Positions 34,300 through 49,390 are shown, counted from the stretch's first letter. The stretch: 64,000 nt of DNA from Leptidea sinapis (GCF_905404315.1 NC_066297.1:5704001-5768000), one strand, 5' to 3'. Notes: generated from the sequence alone by a model not told the origin. A program made the numbers and translations.

Positions 34300-37200
34300 T
34301 GTAGTTTAACATACTTTTGAGCGGCGGCCATCTTGGATTTCAAAAATGATCACAAAATCGTTCTGTGCACTCTCGAGAACCTCGGATACGATACCCATAT
34401 TTTTGTGATCATAATCTTGCACGGCGGCCCTATTGGATTTGAAAAATGATCACAAAATCGTTCTCAGCACACTCGAGAGCCTCGAATACGATACCCATAA
34501 TGTAGTTATCATACTTTTGAGCGGCGGCCATCTTGGATTTGAAAAATGATCACAAAATCGCTCTCTGCACCCTCAAAAACCTCGGATACGATACCCATAA
34601 TGTAGTCATCATAATTTTGAGTGGCGGCCATCTTGGATTAAAAAAATGATCACAAAATCGTTCTGTGCACTCTCGAGAACCTCGGATATGATACCCATAA
34701 TGTAGTTATCATACTTTTGAGCGGCGACCATCTTGGATTTGAAAAATGATCACAAAATCGCTCTCTGCACTCTCGAGAACCTCGGATACGATACCCATAT
34801 TTTTATGATCATTATCTTGCATTGCGGCCATCTCGGATTTAAAAATGATCCCAAAATTATTTTCTGCATCCTCGAGAACCTCGGACACGATATCTATATT
34901 GATGAAAACATAATTGTTTGCAGCAACACTCTTGGATTTCAACAATGATCACAGAATTGTTCTCTGCACCCTCGAGAACCTCGGACACGATATCCATAAT
35001 GTAGTTATCATACTTTTGAGCGGCGGCCATCTTCGATTTAAAAAATGATCACAAAATCGTTCTCTGCACCCACGAGAAACTCGGATACGATACCCATAAT
35101 GGAATTATCATAATTTTGAGCGGCGGCCATCTTGGATTTCAAAAATGATCACAAAATAGTTCTTTGCACTCTCTAGAACCTAGGATACGATACCCATAAT
35201 CTAGTTATCATACTTTTGAGTGGCGGCCATCTCGGATTTAAAAATGATTTCAAAATTGTTTTCTGCACCCTCAAGAACCTCGGACACGATATCCATATTG
35301 CTGAAAATATAATTTTGTGCAGCGGCAATCTTGGATTTGAAAAATTATCCCAAAATTATTTTCTGTACCCTCGAGAACCTCTGATAGGATACCCATAATG
35401 TACTTATCATATTTTTTAAGCCGCGGCCATCTTGGATTTGAAAAATGATCACATTTCTGCTCCCTCGAGAACCTCGGATACGATACCCATAATGAAGTTA
35501 TCATACTTTTGAGTGGCGGCCATCTTGGATTTGAAAAATGATCACAAAATCGTTCTCTGCACCCTCGAGAACCTCGGATACGATACCCATAATGTAGTTA
35601 TCATAATTTTAAGTGGCGGCCATCTTGGATTTAAAAAATGATCAGAAAATCGTTCTGTGCACTCTCGAGAACCTAGGATATGATACCCATAATGTAGTTA
35701 TCATACTTTTGAGCGGCGACCATCTTGGATTTGAAAAATGATCACAAAATCGTTCTTTGCACTCTCTAGAACCTAGGATACGATACCCATAATCTAGTTA
35801 TCATACTTTTGAGCGGCGGCCATCTCGGATTTAAAAATGATCCCAAAATTGTTTTCTGCACCCTCAAGAACCTCGGACACGATATCCATATTGCTGAAAA
35901 TATAATTTTGTGCGGCGGCAATCTTGGATTTGAAAAATGATCCCAAAATTATTTTCTGCACCCTCGAGAACCTCTGATACGATACCCATAATGTACTTAT
36001 CATATTTTTTAAGCCGCGGCCATCTTGGATTTGAAAAATGATCACATTTCTGCTCCCTCGAGAACCTCTGATACGATACTCATAATGTATTTATCATAAT
36101 TTTGAGCGGCGGCCATCTTGGATTTAAAAAATGATCACAAAATCGTTCTGTGCACTCTCGAGAACCTCGGATACGATACCCATAATGTAGCTATCATACT
36201 TTTGAGCGGCGGCCATCTTGGATTTGAAAAATGATCACAAAATCGCTCTCTGCACCCTCGAGAACCTCGGATATGATAACCATAATGTAGTTATCATAAT
36301 TTTGAGTGGCGGCCATCTTGGATTTAAAAAATGATCACAAAATCGTTTTGTGCACTCTCGAGAACCTTGGATATGATACCCATAATGTAGTTATCATACT
36401 TTTGAGCGGCGACCATCTTGGATTTGAAAAATGATCACAAAATCGCTCTCTGCACTCTCGAGAACCTCGGATACGATACCCATATTTTTATGATCATTAT
36501 CTTGCATTGCGGCCATTTCGGATTTAAAAATGATCCCAAAATTATTTTCTGCACCCTCGAGAAACTCGGACACGATATCTATATTGATGAAAACATAATT
36601 GTTTGCGGCAACACTCTTGGATTTCAACAATGATCACAGAATTGTTCTCTGCACCCTCGAGAACCTCGGACACGATATCCATAATGTAGTTATCATACAT
36701 TTGAGCGGCGGCCATCTTCGATTTATAATATGATCACAAAATCGTTCTCTGCACCCTCGAGAAACTCGTCTACGATATCAATATTGATGAAAACATAATT
36801 GTTTACGGCAACCCTCTTGGATTTCAACAATGATCACAGAATTGTTCTCTGCACCCTCGAGAAACTCGGACACGATATCCATAATGTAGTTATCATACTT
36901 TTTAGCGGCGGCCATCTTCGATTTAAAAAATGATCACAAAATCGTTCTTTGCACTCTCTAGAACCTAGAATACGATACCCATAATCTAGTTATCATACTT
37001 TTGAGCGGCGGCCATCTCGGATTTAAAAATGATCCCGAAATTGTTTTCTGCACCCTCAAGAACCTCGGACACGATATCCATATTGCTGAAAATATAATTT
37101 TGTGCGGCGGCAATCTTGGATTTGAAAAATGATCCCAAAATTATTTTCTGCACCCTCGAGAACCTCTGATACGATACCCATAATGTACTTATCATATTTT

Positions 37201-37377
37201 TTAAGCCACGGCCATCTTGGATTTGAAAAATGATCACATTTCTGCTCCCTCGAGAACCTCGGATACGATACCCATAATGTAGTTATCATACTTTTGAGCA
37301 GCGGCCATCTTGGATTTAAAAAATGATCACAAAATCGTTCTCTGCACCCACGAGAACTAAGGATACGATACCCATAA
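34300..37377 (+). repeat. 3.08-kb higher-order repeat, unit 3
   Basis: 3078 bp with cassettes at 34733 and 36418. It shares with unit 4 the variants GTTTGCAGCAACACTC, TTTTGTGCAGCGGC and TTTCTGTACCCTCGAG, which units 2 and 5 lack. Units 3 and 4 are therefore the most recent duplicates of this array. Confidence 0.92.
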
Positions 37378-40300
37378 TGTAGTTTAACATACTTTTGAGC
37401 GGCGGCCATCTTGGATTTCAAAAATGATCACAAAATCGTTCTGTGCACTCTCGAGAACCTCGGATACGATACCCATATTTTTGTGATCATAATCTTGCAC
37501 GGCGGCCCTATTGGATTTGAAAAATGATCACAAAATCGTTCTCAGCACACTCGAGAGCCTCGAATACGATACCCATAATGTAGTTATCATACTTTTGAGC
37601 GGCGGCCATCTTGGATTTGAAAAATGATCACAAAATCGCTCTCTGCACTCTCAAAAACCTCGGATACGATACCCATAATGTAGTCATCATAATTTTGAGT
37701 GGCGGCCATCTTGGATTAAAAAAATGATCACAAAATCGTTCTGTGCACTCTCGAGAACCTCGGATATGATACCCATAATGTAGTTATCATACTTTTGAGC
37801 GGCGACCATCTTGGATTTGAAAAATGATCACAAAATCGCTCTCTGCACTCTCGAGAACCTCGGATACGATACCCATATTTTTATGATCATTATCTTGCAT
37901 TGCGGCCATCTCGGATTTAAAAATGATCCCAAAATTATTTTCTGCATCCTCGAGAACCTCGGACACGATATCTATATTGATGAAAACATAATTGTTTGCA
38001 GCAACACTCTTGGATTTCAACAATGATCACAGAATTGTTCTCTGCACCCTCGAGAACCTCGGACACGATATCCATAATGTAGTTATCATACTTTTGAGCG
38101 GCGGCCATCTTCGATTTAAAAAATGATCACAAAATCGTTCTCTGCACCCACGAGAAACTCGGATACGATACCCATAATGGAATTATCATAATTTTGAGCG
38201 GCGGCCATCTTGGATTTCAAAAATGATCACAAAATAGTTCTTTGCACTCTCTAGAACCTAGGATACGATACCCATAATCTAGTTATCATACTTTTGAGTG
38301 GCGGCCATCTCGGATTTAAAAATGATTTCAAAATTGTTTTCTGCACCCTCAAGAACCTCGGACACGATATCCATATTGCTGAAAATATAATTTTGTGCAG
38401 CGGCAATCTTGGATTTGAAAAATTATCCCAAAATTATTTTCTGTACCCTCGAGAACCTCTGATAGGATACCCATAATGTACTTATCATATTTTTTAAGCC
38501 GCGGCCATCTTGGATTTGAAAAATGATCACATTTCTGCTCCCTCGAGAACCTCGGATACGATACCCATAATGAAGTTATCATACTTTTGAGTGGCGGCCA
38601 TCTTGGATTTGAAAAATGATCACAAAATCGTTCTCTGCACCCTCGAGAACCTCGGATACGATACCCATAATGTAGTTATCATAATTTTAAGTGGCGGCCA
38701 TCTTGGATTTAAAAAATGATCAGAAAATCGTTCTGTGCACTCTCGAGAACCTAGGATATGATACCCATAATGTAGTTATCATACTTTTGAGCGGCGACCA
38801 TCTTGGATTTGAAAAATGATCACAAAATCGTTCTTTGCACTCTCTAGAACCTAGGATACGATACCCATAATCTAGTTATCATACTTTTGAGCGGCGGCCA
38901 TCTCGGATTTAAAAATGATCCCAAAATTGTTTTCTGCACCCTCAAGAACCTCGGACACGATATCCATATTGCTGAAAATATAATTTTGTGCGGCGGCAAT
39001 CTTGGATTTGAAAAATGATCCCAAAATTATTTTCTGCACCCTCGAGAACCTCTGATACGATACCCATAATGTACTTATCATATTTTTTAAGCCGCGGCCA
39101 TCTTGGATTTGAAAAATGATCACATTTCTGCTCCCTCGAGAACCTCTGATACGATACTCATAATGTATTTATCATAATTTTGAGCGGCGGCCATCTTGGA
39201 TTTAAAAAATGATCACAAAATCGTTCTGTGCACTCTCGAGAACCTCGGATACGATACCCATAATGTAGCTATCATACTTTTGAGCGGCGGCCATCTTGGA
39301 TTTGAAAAATGATCACAAAATCGCTCTCTGCACCCTCGAGAACCTCGGATATGATAACCATAATGTAGTTATCATAATTTTGAGTGGCGGCCATCTTGGA
39401 TTTAAAAAATGATCACAAAATCGTTTTGTGCACTCTCGAGAACCTTGGATATGATACCCATAATGTAGTTATCATACTTTTGAGCGGCGACCATCTTGGA
39501 TTTGAAAAATGATCACAAAATCGCTCTCTGCACTCTCGAGAACCTCGGATACGATACCCATATTTTTATGATCATTATCTTGCATTGCGGCCATTTCGGA
39601 TTTAAAAATGATCCCAAAATTATTTTCTGCACCCTCGAGAAACTCGGACACGATATCTATATTGATGAAAACATAATTGTTTGCGGCAACACTCTTGGAT
39701 TTCAACAATGATCACAGAATTGTTCTCTGCACCCTCGAGAACCTCGGACACGATATCCATAATGTAGTTATCATACATTTGAGCGGCGGCCATCTTCGAT
39801 TTATAATATGATCACAAAATCGTTCTCTGCACCCTCGAGAAACTCGTCTACGATATCAATATTGATGAAAACATAATTGTTTACGGCAACCCTCTTGGAT
39901 TTCAACAATGATCACAGAATTGTTCTCTGCACCCTCGAGAAACTCGGACACGATATCCATAATGTAGTTATCATACTTTTTAGCGGCGGCCATCTTCGAT
40001 TTAAAAAATGATCACAAAATCGTTCTTTGCACTCTCTAGAACCTAGAATACGATACCCATAATCTAGTTATCATACTTTTGAGCGGCGGCCATCTCGGAT
40101 TTAAAAATGATCCCGAAATTGTTTTCTGCACCCTCAAGAACCTCGGACACGATATCCATATTGCTGAAAATATAATTTTGTGCGGCGGCAATCTTGGATT
40201 TGAAAAATGATCCCAAAATTATTTTCTGCACCCTCGAGAACCTCTGATACGATACCCATAATGTACTTATCATATTTTTTAAGCCACGGCCATCTTGGAT

Positions 40301-40455
40301 TTGAAAAATGATCACATTTCTGCTCCCTCGAGAACCTCGGATACGATACCCATAATGAAGTTATCATACTTTTGAGCGGCGGCCATCTTGGATTTAAAAA
40401 ATGATCACAAAATCGTTCTCTGCACCCACGAGAACTAAGGATACGATACCCATAA
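37378..40455 (+). repeat. 3.08-kb higher-order repeat, unit 4
   Basis: 3078 bp with cassettes at 37811 and 39496; near-identical to unit 3. Its right end differs: GAAGTTATCATACTTTTGAG then CGGCGGCC at about 40356, where unit 3 has GTAGTTATCATACTTTTGAG then CAGCGGCC at about 37279. Confidence 0.92.
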
Positions 40456-43104
40456 TGTAGTTTAACATACTTTTGAGCGGCGGCCATCTTGGATTTCAAA
40501 AATGATCACAAAATCGTTCTGTGCACTCTCGAGAACCTCGGATACGATACCCATATTTTTGTGATCATAATCTTGCACGGCGGCCCTATTGGATTTGAAA
40601 AATGATCACAAAATCGTTCTCAGCACACTCGAGAGCCTCGAATACGATACCCATAATGTAGTTATCATACTTTTGAGCGGCGGCCATCTTGGATTTGAAA
40701 AATGATCACAAAATCGCTCTCTGCACCCTCAAAAACCTCGGATACGATACCCATAATGTAGTCATCATAATTTTGAGTGGCGGCCATCTTGGATTAAAAA
40801 AATGATCACAAAATCGTTCTGTGCACTCTCGAGAACCTCGGATATGATACCCATAATGTAGTTATCATACTTTTGAGCGGCGACCATCTTGGATTTGAAA
40901 AATGATCACAAAATCGCTCTCTGCACTCTCGAGAACCTCGGATACGATACCCATATTTTTATGATCATTATCTTGCATTGCGGCCATCTCGGATTTAAAA
41001 ATGATCCCAAAATTATTTTCTGCATCCTCGAGAACCTCGGACACGATATCTATATTGATGAAAACATAATTGTTTGCGGCAACACTCTTGGATTTCAACA
41101 ATGATCACAGAATTGTTCTCTGCACCCTCGAGAACCTCGGACACGATATCCATAATGTAGTTATCATACTTTTGAGCGGCGGCCATCTTCGATTTAAAAA
41201 ATGATCACAAAATCGTTCTCTGCACCCACGAGAAACTCGGATACGATACCCATAATGGAGTTATCATAATTTTGAGCGGCGGCCATCTTGGATTTCAAAA
41301 ATGATCACAAAATCGTTCTTTGCACTCTCTAGAACCTAGGATACGATACCCATAATCTAGTTATCATACTTTTGAGTGGCGGCCATCTCGGATTTAAAAA
41401 TGATTTCAAAATTGTTTTCTGCACCCTCAAGAACCTCGGACACGATATCCATATTGCTGAAAATATAATTTTGTGCGGCGGCAATCTTGGATTTGAAAAA
41501 TTATCCCAAAATTATTTTCTGCACCCTCGAGAACCTCTGATAGGATACCCATAATGTACTTATCATATTTTTTAAGCCGCGGCCATCTTGGATTTGAAAA
41601 ATGATCACATTTCTGCTCCCTCGAGAACCTCGGATACGAAACCCATAATGAAGTTATCATACTTTTGAGTGGCGGCCATCTTGGATTTGAAAAATGATCA
41701 CAAAATCGTTCTCTGCACCCTCGAGAACCTCGGATACGATACCCATAATGTAGTTATCATAATTTTAAGAGGCGGCCATCTTGGATTTAAAAAATGATCA
41801 GAAAATCGTTCTGTGCACTCTCGAGAACCTAGGATATGATACCCATAATGTAGTTATCATACTTTTGAGCGGCGACCATCTTGGATTTGAAAAATGATCA
41901 CAAAATCGTTCTTTGCACTCTCTAGAACCTAGGATACGATACCCATAATCTAGTTATCATACTTTTGAGCGGCGGCCATCTCGGATTTAAAAATGATCCC
42001 AAAATTGTTTTCTGCACCCTCAAGAACCTCGGACACGATATCCATATTGCTGAAAATATAATTTTGTGCGGCGGCAATCTTGGATTTGAAAAATGATCCC
42101 AAAATTATTTTCTGCACCCTCGAGAACCTCTGATACGATACCCATAATGTACTTATCATATTTTTTAAGCCGCGGCCATCTTGGATTTGAAAAATGATCA
42201 CATTTCTGCTCCCTCGAGAACCTCTGATACGATACTCATAATGTATTTATCATAATTTTGAGCGGCGGCCATCTTGGATTTAAAAAATGATCACAAAATC
42301 GTTCTGTGCACTCTCGAGAACCTCGGATACGATACCCATAATGTAGCTATCATACTTTTGAGCGGCGGCCATCTTGGATTTGAAAAATGATCACAAAATC
42401 GCTCTCTGCACCCTCGAGAACCTCGGATACGATAACCATAATGTAGTTATCATAATTTTGAGTGGCGGCCATCTTGGATTTAAAAAATGATCACAAAATC
42501 GTTTTGTGCACTCTCGAGAACCTTTTATATGATACCCATAATGTAGTTATCATACTTTTGAGCGGCGACCATCTTGGATTTGAAAAATGATCACAAAATC
42601 GCTCTCTGCACTCTCGAGAACCTCGGATACGATACCCATATTTTTATGATCATTATCTTGCATTGCGGCCATTTCGGATTTAAAAATGATCCCAAAATTA
42701 TTTTCTGCACCCTCGAGAACCTCGGACACGATATCTATATTGATGAAAACATAATTGTTTGCGGCAACACTCTTGGATTTCAACAATGATCACAGAATTG
42801 TTCTCTGCACCCTCGAGAACCTCGGACACGATATCCATAATGTAGTTATCATACATTTGAGCGGCGGCCATCTTCGATTTATAATATGATCACAAAATCG
42901 TTCTCTGCACCCTCGAGAAACTCGTCTACGATATCAATATTGATGAAAACATAATTGTTTACGGCAACCCTCTTGGATTTCAACAATGATCACAGAATTG
43001 TTCTCTGCACCCTCGAGAAACTCGGACACGATATCCATAATGTAGTTATCATACTTTTTAGCGGCGGCCATCTTCGATTTAAAAAATGATCACAAAATCG
43101 TTCT
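40456..43104 (+). repeat. 3.08-kb higher-order repeat, unit 5 (truncated)
   Basis: In register with unit 4 for about 2.65 kb (cassettes 40889 and 42574), then diverges near 43104, where CGTTCTCTGCACCCACG replaces CGTTCTTTGCACTCTC. It carries GAACCTTTTATATGATAC at about 42519, a private change from GAACCTTGGATATGATAC. Confidence 0.88.
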
Positions 43105-43990
43105 CTGCACCCACGAGAACCTCGGATACGATACCCATAATGTAGTTATCATAATTTTGTGCGGCGGCCATCTTGGATTTCAAAAATGATCACAAAATCG
43201 TTCTTTGCACTCTCTAGAACCTAGGATACGATACCCATAATCTAGTTATCATACTTTTGAGTGGCGGCCATCTCGGATTTTAAAATGATCCCAAAATTAT
43301 TTTCTGCACCCTCGAGAACCTCGGACACGATATCTATATTGATGAAAACATAATTGTTTGCGGCAACACTCTTGGATTTCAACAATGATCACAGAATTGT
43401 TCTCTGCACCCTCGAGAACCTCGGACACGATATCCATAATGTAGTTATCATACATTTGAGCGGCGGCCATCTTCGATTTATAATATGATCACAAAATCGT
43501 TCTCTGCACCCTCGAGAAACTCGTCTACGATATCAATATTGATGAAAACATAATTGTTTGCGGCAACCCTCTTGGATTTCAAAAATGATCACAGAATTGT
43601 TCTCTGCACCTTCGAGAACCTCGGACACGTTATCCATAATGTAGTAATCATACTTTTGAGCGGCGGCCATCTTGGATTTCAAAAATGATCACAAAATCGT
43701 TCTGTGCACTCTCGAGAACCTCGGATACGATACCCATATTTTTATGATCATAATCTTGCATTGCGGCCATCTCGGATTTAAAAATGATCCCAAAATTATT
43801 TTCTGCACCCTCAAAAACCTCGGACACGATATCCATATTGCTGAAAACATAACTGTTTGCGGCAGCCTTCTTGGATTTCAAAAATGATCACAGAATTGTG
43901 CTCTGCATCCTCGAGAACCTCGGACACGATATCAATATTGCTAAAATCATAATTTTGTGCGGGGGCCATCTTGGATTTGAAAAATTATCA
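42201..43990 (+). repeat. 1.7-1.8-kb tandem pair, unit A (1790 bp)
   Basis: Starts at CATTTCTGCTCCCTCGAG and runs to the same motif at 43991. The cassette at 42574 and the TTTTGTGCGGCGGCCATC monomer at about 43155 recur 1790 bp later. It overlaps the end of the 3078-bp array. Confidence 0.82.
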
Positions 43991-45679
43991 CATTTCTGCT
44001 CCCTCGAGAACCTCTGATACGATACTCATAATGTATTTATCATAATTTTGAGCGGCGGCCATCTTGGATTTAAAAAATGATCACAAAATCGTTCTGTGCA
44101 CTCTCGAGAACCTCGGATACGATACCCATAATGTAGCTATCATACTTTTGAGCGGCGGCCATCTTGGATTTGAAAAATGATCACAAAATCGCTCTCTGCA
44201 CCCTCGAGAACCTCGGATACGATAACCATAATGTAGTTATCATAATTTTGAGTGGCGGCCATCTTGGATTTAAAAAATGATCACAAAATCGTTTTGTGCA
44301 CTCTCGAGAACCTTGGATATGATAGCCATAATGTAGTTATCATACTTTTGAGCGGCGACCATCTTGGATTTGAAAAATGATCACAAAATCGCTCTCTGCA
44401 CTCTCGAGAACCTCGGATACGATACCCATATTTTATGATCATTATCTTGCATTGCGGCCATTTCGGATTTAAAAATGATCCCAAAATTATTTTCTGCACC
44501 CTCGAGAACCTCGGACACGATATCTATATTGATGAAAACATAATTGTTTGCGGCAACACTCTTGGATTTCAACAATGATCACAGAATTGTTCTCTGCACC
44601 CTCGAGAACCTCGGACACGATATCCATAATGTAGTTATCATACATTTGAGCGGCGGCCATCTTCGATTTATAATATGATCACAAAATCGTTCTCTGCACC
44701 CTCGAGAAACTCGTCTACGATATCAATATTGATGAAAACATAATTGTTTACGGCAACCCTCTTGGATTTCAACAATGATCACAGAATTGTTCTCTGCACC
44801 CTCGAGAAACTCGGACACGATATCCATAATGTAGTTATCATACTTTTTAGCGGCGGCCATCTTCGATTTAAAAAATGATCACAAAATCGTTCTCTGCACC
44901 CACGAGAACCTCGGATACGATACCCATAATGTAGTTATCATAATTTTGTGCGGCGGCCATCTTGGATTTCAAAAATGATCACAAAATCGTTCTTTGCACT
45001 CTCTAGAACCTAGGATACGATACCCATAATCTAGTTATCATACTTTTGAGTGGCGGCCATCTCGGATTTTAAAATGATCCCAAAATTATTTTCTGCACCC
45101 TCGAGAACCTCGGACACGATATCCATAATGTAGTTATCATACATTTGAGCGGCGGCCATCTTCGATTTATAATATGATCACAAAATCGTTCTCTGCACCC
45201 TCGAGAAACTCGTCTACGATATCAATATTGATGAAAACATAATTGTTTGCGGCAACCCTCTTGGATTTAAAAAATGATCACAGAATTGTTCTCTGCACCT
45301 TCGAGAACCTCGGACACGTTATCCATAATGTAGTAATCATACTTTTGAGCGGCGGCCATCTTGGATTTCAAAAATGATCACAAAATCGTTCTGTGCACTC
45401 TCGAGAACCTCGGATACGATACCCATATTTTTATGATCATAATCTTGCATTGCGGCCATCTCGGATTTAAAAATGATCCCAAAATTATTTTCTGCACCCT
45501 CAAAAACCTCGGACACGATATCCATATTGCTGAAAACATAACTGTTTGCGGCAGCCTTCTTGGATTTCAAAAATGATCACAGAATTGTGCTCTGCATCCT
45601 CGAGAACCTCGGACACGATATCAATATTGCTAAAATCATAATTTTGTGCGGGGGCCATCTTGGATTTGAAAAATTATCA
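43991..45679 (+). repeat. 1.7-1.8-kb tandem pair, unit B (1689 bp)
   Basis: Repeats unit A at offset 1790. After about 45100 it is one monomer shorter (offset 1689; 43648 matches 45337). Its left junction, AAAAATTATCACATTTCTGC, is a hybrid: the equivalent spots elsewhere read AAAAATTATCACCAAATCG. This marks the recombination point. Confidence 0.82.
44431..44434 (+). other. One-base deletion in a cassette T run
   Basis: The cassette here has CCCATATTTTATGATC, one T fewer than the CCCATATTTTTATGATC in almost all other copies. It is a private indel useful as a marker, with no sign that any reading frame matters. Confidence 0.8.
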
Positions 45680-48155
45680 CCAAATCGTTCTCTGCACCCT
45701 CGAGAAACTCGTGTACGATATCAATATTGATGAAAACATAATTGTTTGCGGCAACCCTCTTGGATTTCAAAAATGATCACAGAATTGTTCTCTGCACCTT
45801 CGAGAACCTCGGACACGTTATCCATAATGTAGTTATCATACTTTTGAGCGGCGGCCATCTTCGATTTGAAAAATGATCACAAAATCGTTCTCTGCACCCT
45901 CGAGAACCTCGGATACGATACCCATAATGTAGTTATCATAATTTTGAGCGGTGGCCATCTCGGATTTAAAAATGATCCCAAAAGTGTTTTCTGCACCCTC
46001 GAGAACCTCGGACACGATATCCATATTGCTGAAAACATAATTTTGTGCGGCGGCAATCTTGGATTTGGAAAATGATCCCAAAATTATTTTCTGCACCCTC
46101 GAGAACCTCTGATACGATACCCATAATGTTCTTATCATATTTTTTAAGCCGCGGCCATCTTGGATTTGAAAAATGATCACATTTCTGCTCCCTCGAAAAC
46201 CTCGGATACGATACCCATAATGAAGTTATCATACTTTTGAGCGGCGGCCATCTTGGATTTGAAAAATGATCACAAAATCGTTCTCTGCACCCTCGAGAAA
46301 CTCGGATACGATACACATAATGTAGTTATCATAATTTTGAGCGGCGGCCATCTTGGATTTCAAAAATGATCACAAAATCGTTCTTTGCACTCTCTAGAAC
46401 CTAGGATACGATACCCATAATCTAGTTATCATACTTTTGAGTGGCGGCCATCTCGGATTTAAAAATGATCCCAAAATTGTTTTCTGCACCCTCAAGAACC
46501 TCGGACACGATATCCATATTGCTGAAAATATAATTTTGTGCGGCGGCAATCTTGGATTTGAAAAATTATCCCAAAATTATTTTCTGCACCCTCGAGAACC
46601 TCTGATAGGATACCCATAATGTACTTATCATATTTTTTAAGCCGCGGCCATCTTGGATTTGAAAAATGATCACATTTCTGCTCCCTCGAGAACCTCGGAT
46701 ACGATTCCCATAATGAAGTTATCATACTTTTGAGCGGCGGCCATCTTGGATTTGAAAAATGATCACAAAATCGTTCTCTGCACCCTCGAGAACCTCGGAT
46801 ACGATACCCATAATGTAGTTATCATAATTAAGAGTGGCGGCCATCTTGGATTTAAAAAATGATCAGAAAATCGATCTGTGCACTCTCGAGAACCTCGGAT
46901 ATGATACCCATAATGAAGTTATCATACTTTTGAGCGGCGACCATCTTGGATTTGAAAAATGATCATAAAATCGCTCTCTGCACTCTCGAGAACCTCGGAT
47001 ACGATACCCATATTTTTATGATCATTATCTTGCATTGCGGCCATCTCGGATTTAAAAATGATCCCAAAATTATTTTCTGCACCCTCGAGAACCTCGGACA
47101 CGATATCTATATTGATGAAAACATAATTGTTTTCGGCAACACTCTTGGATTTCAACAATGATCACAGAATTGTTCTCTGCACCCTCGAGAACCTCGGACA
47201 CGATATCCATAATGTAGTTATCATACATTTGAGCGGCGGCTATCTTCGATTTAAGAAATTATCACAAAATCGTTCTCTGCACCCACGAGAACCTCGGATA
47301 CGATACCCATAATGTAGTTATCATAATTTTGAGCGGCGGCCATCTTGGATTTCAAAAATGATCACAAAATCGTTCTTTGCACTCTCTAGAACCTAGGATA
47401 CGATACCCATAATCTAGTTATCATACTTTTGAGCGGCGGCCATCTCGGATTTAAAAATGATCCCAAAATTGTTTTCTGCACCCTCAAGAACCTCGGACAC
47501 GATATCCATATTGCTGAAAATATAATTTTGTGCGGCGGCTATCTTGGATTTGAAAAATTATCCCAAAATTATTTTCTGCACCCTCGAGAACCTCTGATAG
47601 GATACCCATAATGTACTTATCATATTTTTTAAGCCGCGGCCATCTTGGATTTGAAAAATGATCACATTTCTGCTCCCTCGAGAACCTCGGATACGATACC
47701 CATAATGAAGTTATCATACTTTTGAGCGGCGGCCATCTTGGATTTGAAAAATGATCACAAAATCGTTCTCTGCACCCTCGAGAACCTCGGATACGATACC
47801 CATAATGTAGTTATCATAATTTTGAGTGGCGGCCATCTTGGATTTAAAAAATGATCACAAAATCGCTCTCTGCACTCTCGAGAACCTTGGATACGATACC
47901 CATATTTTTATGATCATTATCTTGCATTGCGGCCATCTCGGATTTAAAAATGATCCCAAAATTATTTTCTGCACCCTCGAGAACCTCGGACACGATATCT
48001 ATATTGATGAAAACATAATTGTTTGCGGCAACACTCTTGGATTTCAACATTGATCACAGAATTGTTCTCTGCACCCTCGAGAACCTCGGACACGGTATCC
48101 ATAATGTAGTTATCATACATTTGAGCGGCGGCTATCTTCGATTTAAGAAATGATC
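45180..48155 (+). repeat. 3-kb block copied from the 23.3-26.3-kb type
   Basis: Colinear with about 23330-26300 at offset 21852 (45337 to 23485, 46492 to 24640, 47429 to 25577, 47826 to 25974). One monomer is missing near 45943 and one is gained near 46241-46340, so the offset is restored. The same gained monomer is present at about 55780-55880. Confidence 0.82.
46946..47837 (+). repeat. 892-bp higher-order unit
   Basis: Cassette spacing 46946 to 47838 is 892 bp. It carries the TTGTTTTCGGCAACACTC mark of the 8820 and 25094 units. The following spacing to 48630 is 792 bp, so one monomer was lost near 48165. Confidence 0.8.
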
Positions 48156-49390
48156 ACAAAATCGTTCTTTGCACTCTCTAGAACCTAGAATACGATACCC
48201 ATAATCTAGTTATCATACTTTTGAGCGGCGGCCATCTCGGATTTAAAAATGATCCCGAAATTGTTTTCTGCACCCTCAAGAACCTCGGACACGATATCCA
48301 TATTGCTAAAAATATAATTTTGTGCGGCGGCAATCTTGGATTTGAAAAATGATCCCAAAATTATTTTCTGCACCCTCGAGAACCTCTGATACGATACCCA
48401 TAATGTACTTATCATATTTTTTAAGCCGCGGCCATCTTGGATTTGAAAAATGATCACATTTCTGCTCCCTCGAGAACCTCGGATACGATACCCATAATGA
48501 AGTTATCATACTTTTGAGCGGCGGCCATCTTGGATTTGAAAAATGATCACAAAATCGTTCTCTGCACCCTCGAGAACCTCGGATACGATACCCATAATGT
48601 AGTTATCATACTTTTGAGCGGCGACCATCTTGGATTTGAAAAATGATCACAAAATCGCTCTCTGCACTCTCGAGAACCTCGGATACGATACCCATATTTT
48701 TATGATCATTATCTTGCATTGCGGCCATCTCGGATTTAAAAATGATCCCAAAATTATTTTCTGCACCCTCGAGAACCTCGGACACGATATCTATATTGAT
48801 GAAAACATAATTGTTTGCGGCAACACTCTTGGATTTCAACATTGATCACAGAATTGTTCTCTGCACCCTCGAGAACCTATGACACGATATCCATAAAGTA
48901 GTTATCATACATTTGAGCGGCGGCTATCTTCAATTTAAGAAATGATCACAAAATCGTTCTCTGCACCCACGAGAACCTCGAATACGATACCCATAATGTA
49001 GTTATCATAATTTTGAGCGGCGGCCATCTTGGATTTCAAAAATGATCACAAAATCGTTCTTTGCACTCTCTAGAACCTAGAATACGATACCCATAATCTA
49101 GTTATCATACTTTTGAGCGGCGGCCATCTCGGATTTAAAAATGATCCCGAAATTGTTTTCTGCACCCTCAAGAACCTCGGACACGATATCCATATTGCTG
49201 AAAATATAATTTTGTGCGGCGGCAATCTTGGATTTGAAAAATGATCCCAAAATTATTTTCTGCACCCTCGAGAACCTCTGATACGATACCCATAATGTAC
49301 TTATCATATTTTTTAAGCCACGGCCATCTTGGATTTGAAAAATGATCACATTTCTGCTCCCTCGAGAACCTCGGATACGATACCCATAAT
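48156..49390 (+). repeat. Mosaic satellite segment
   Basis: The first part matches 26404-27150 (offset 21752, including GAACCTATGACACG at about 48876). From about 49098 it matches 21792-22085 (offset 27306, including the M3 variant AAGCCACGGCC). No gene or non-satellite sequence is seen. Confidence 0.72.
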
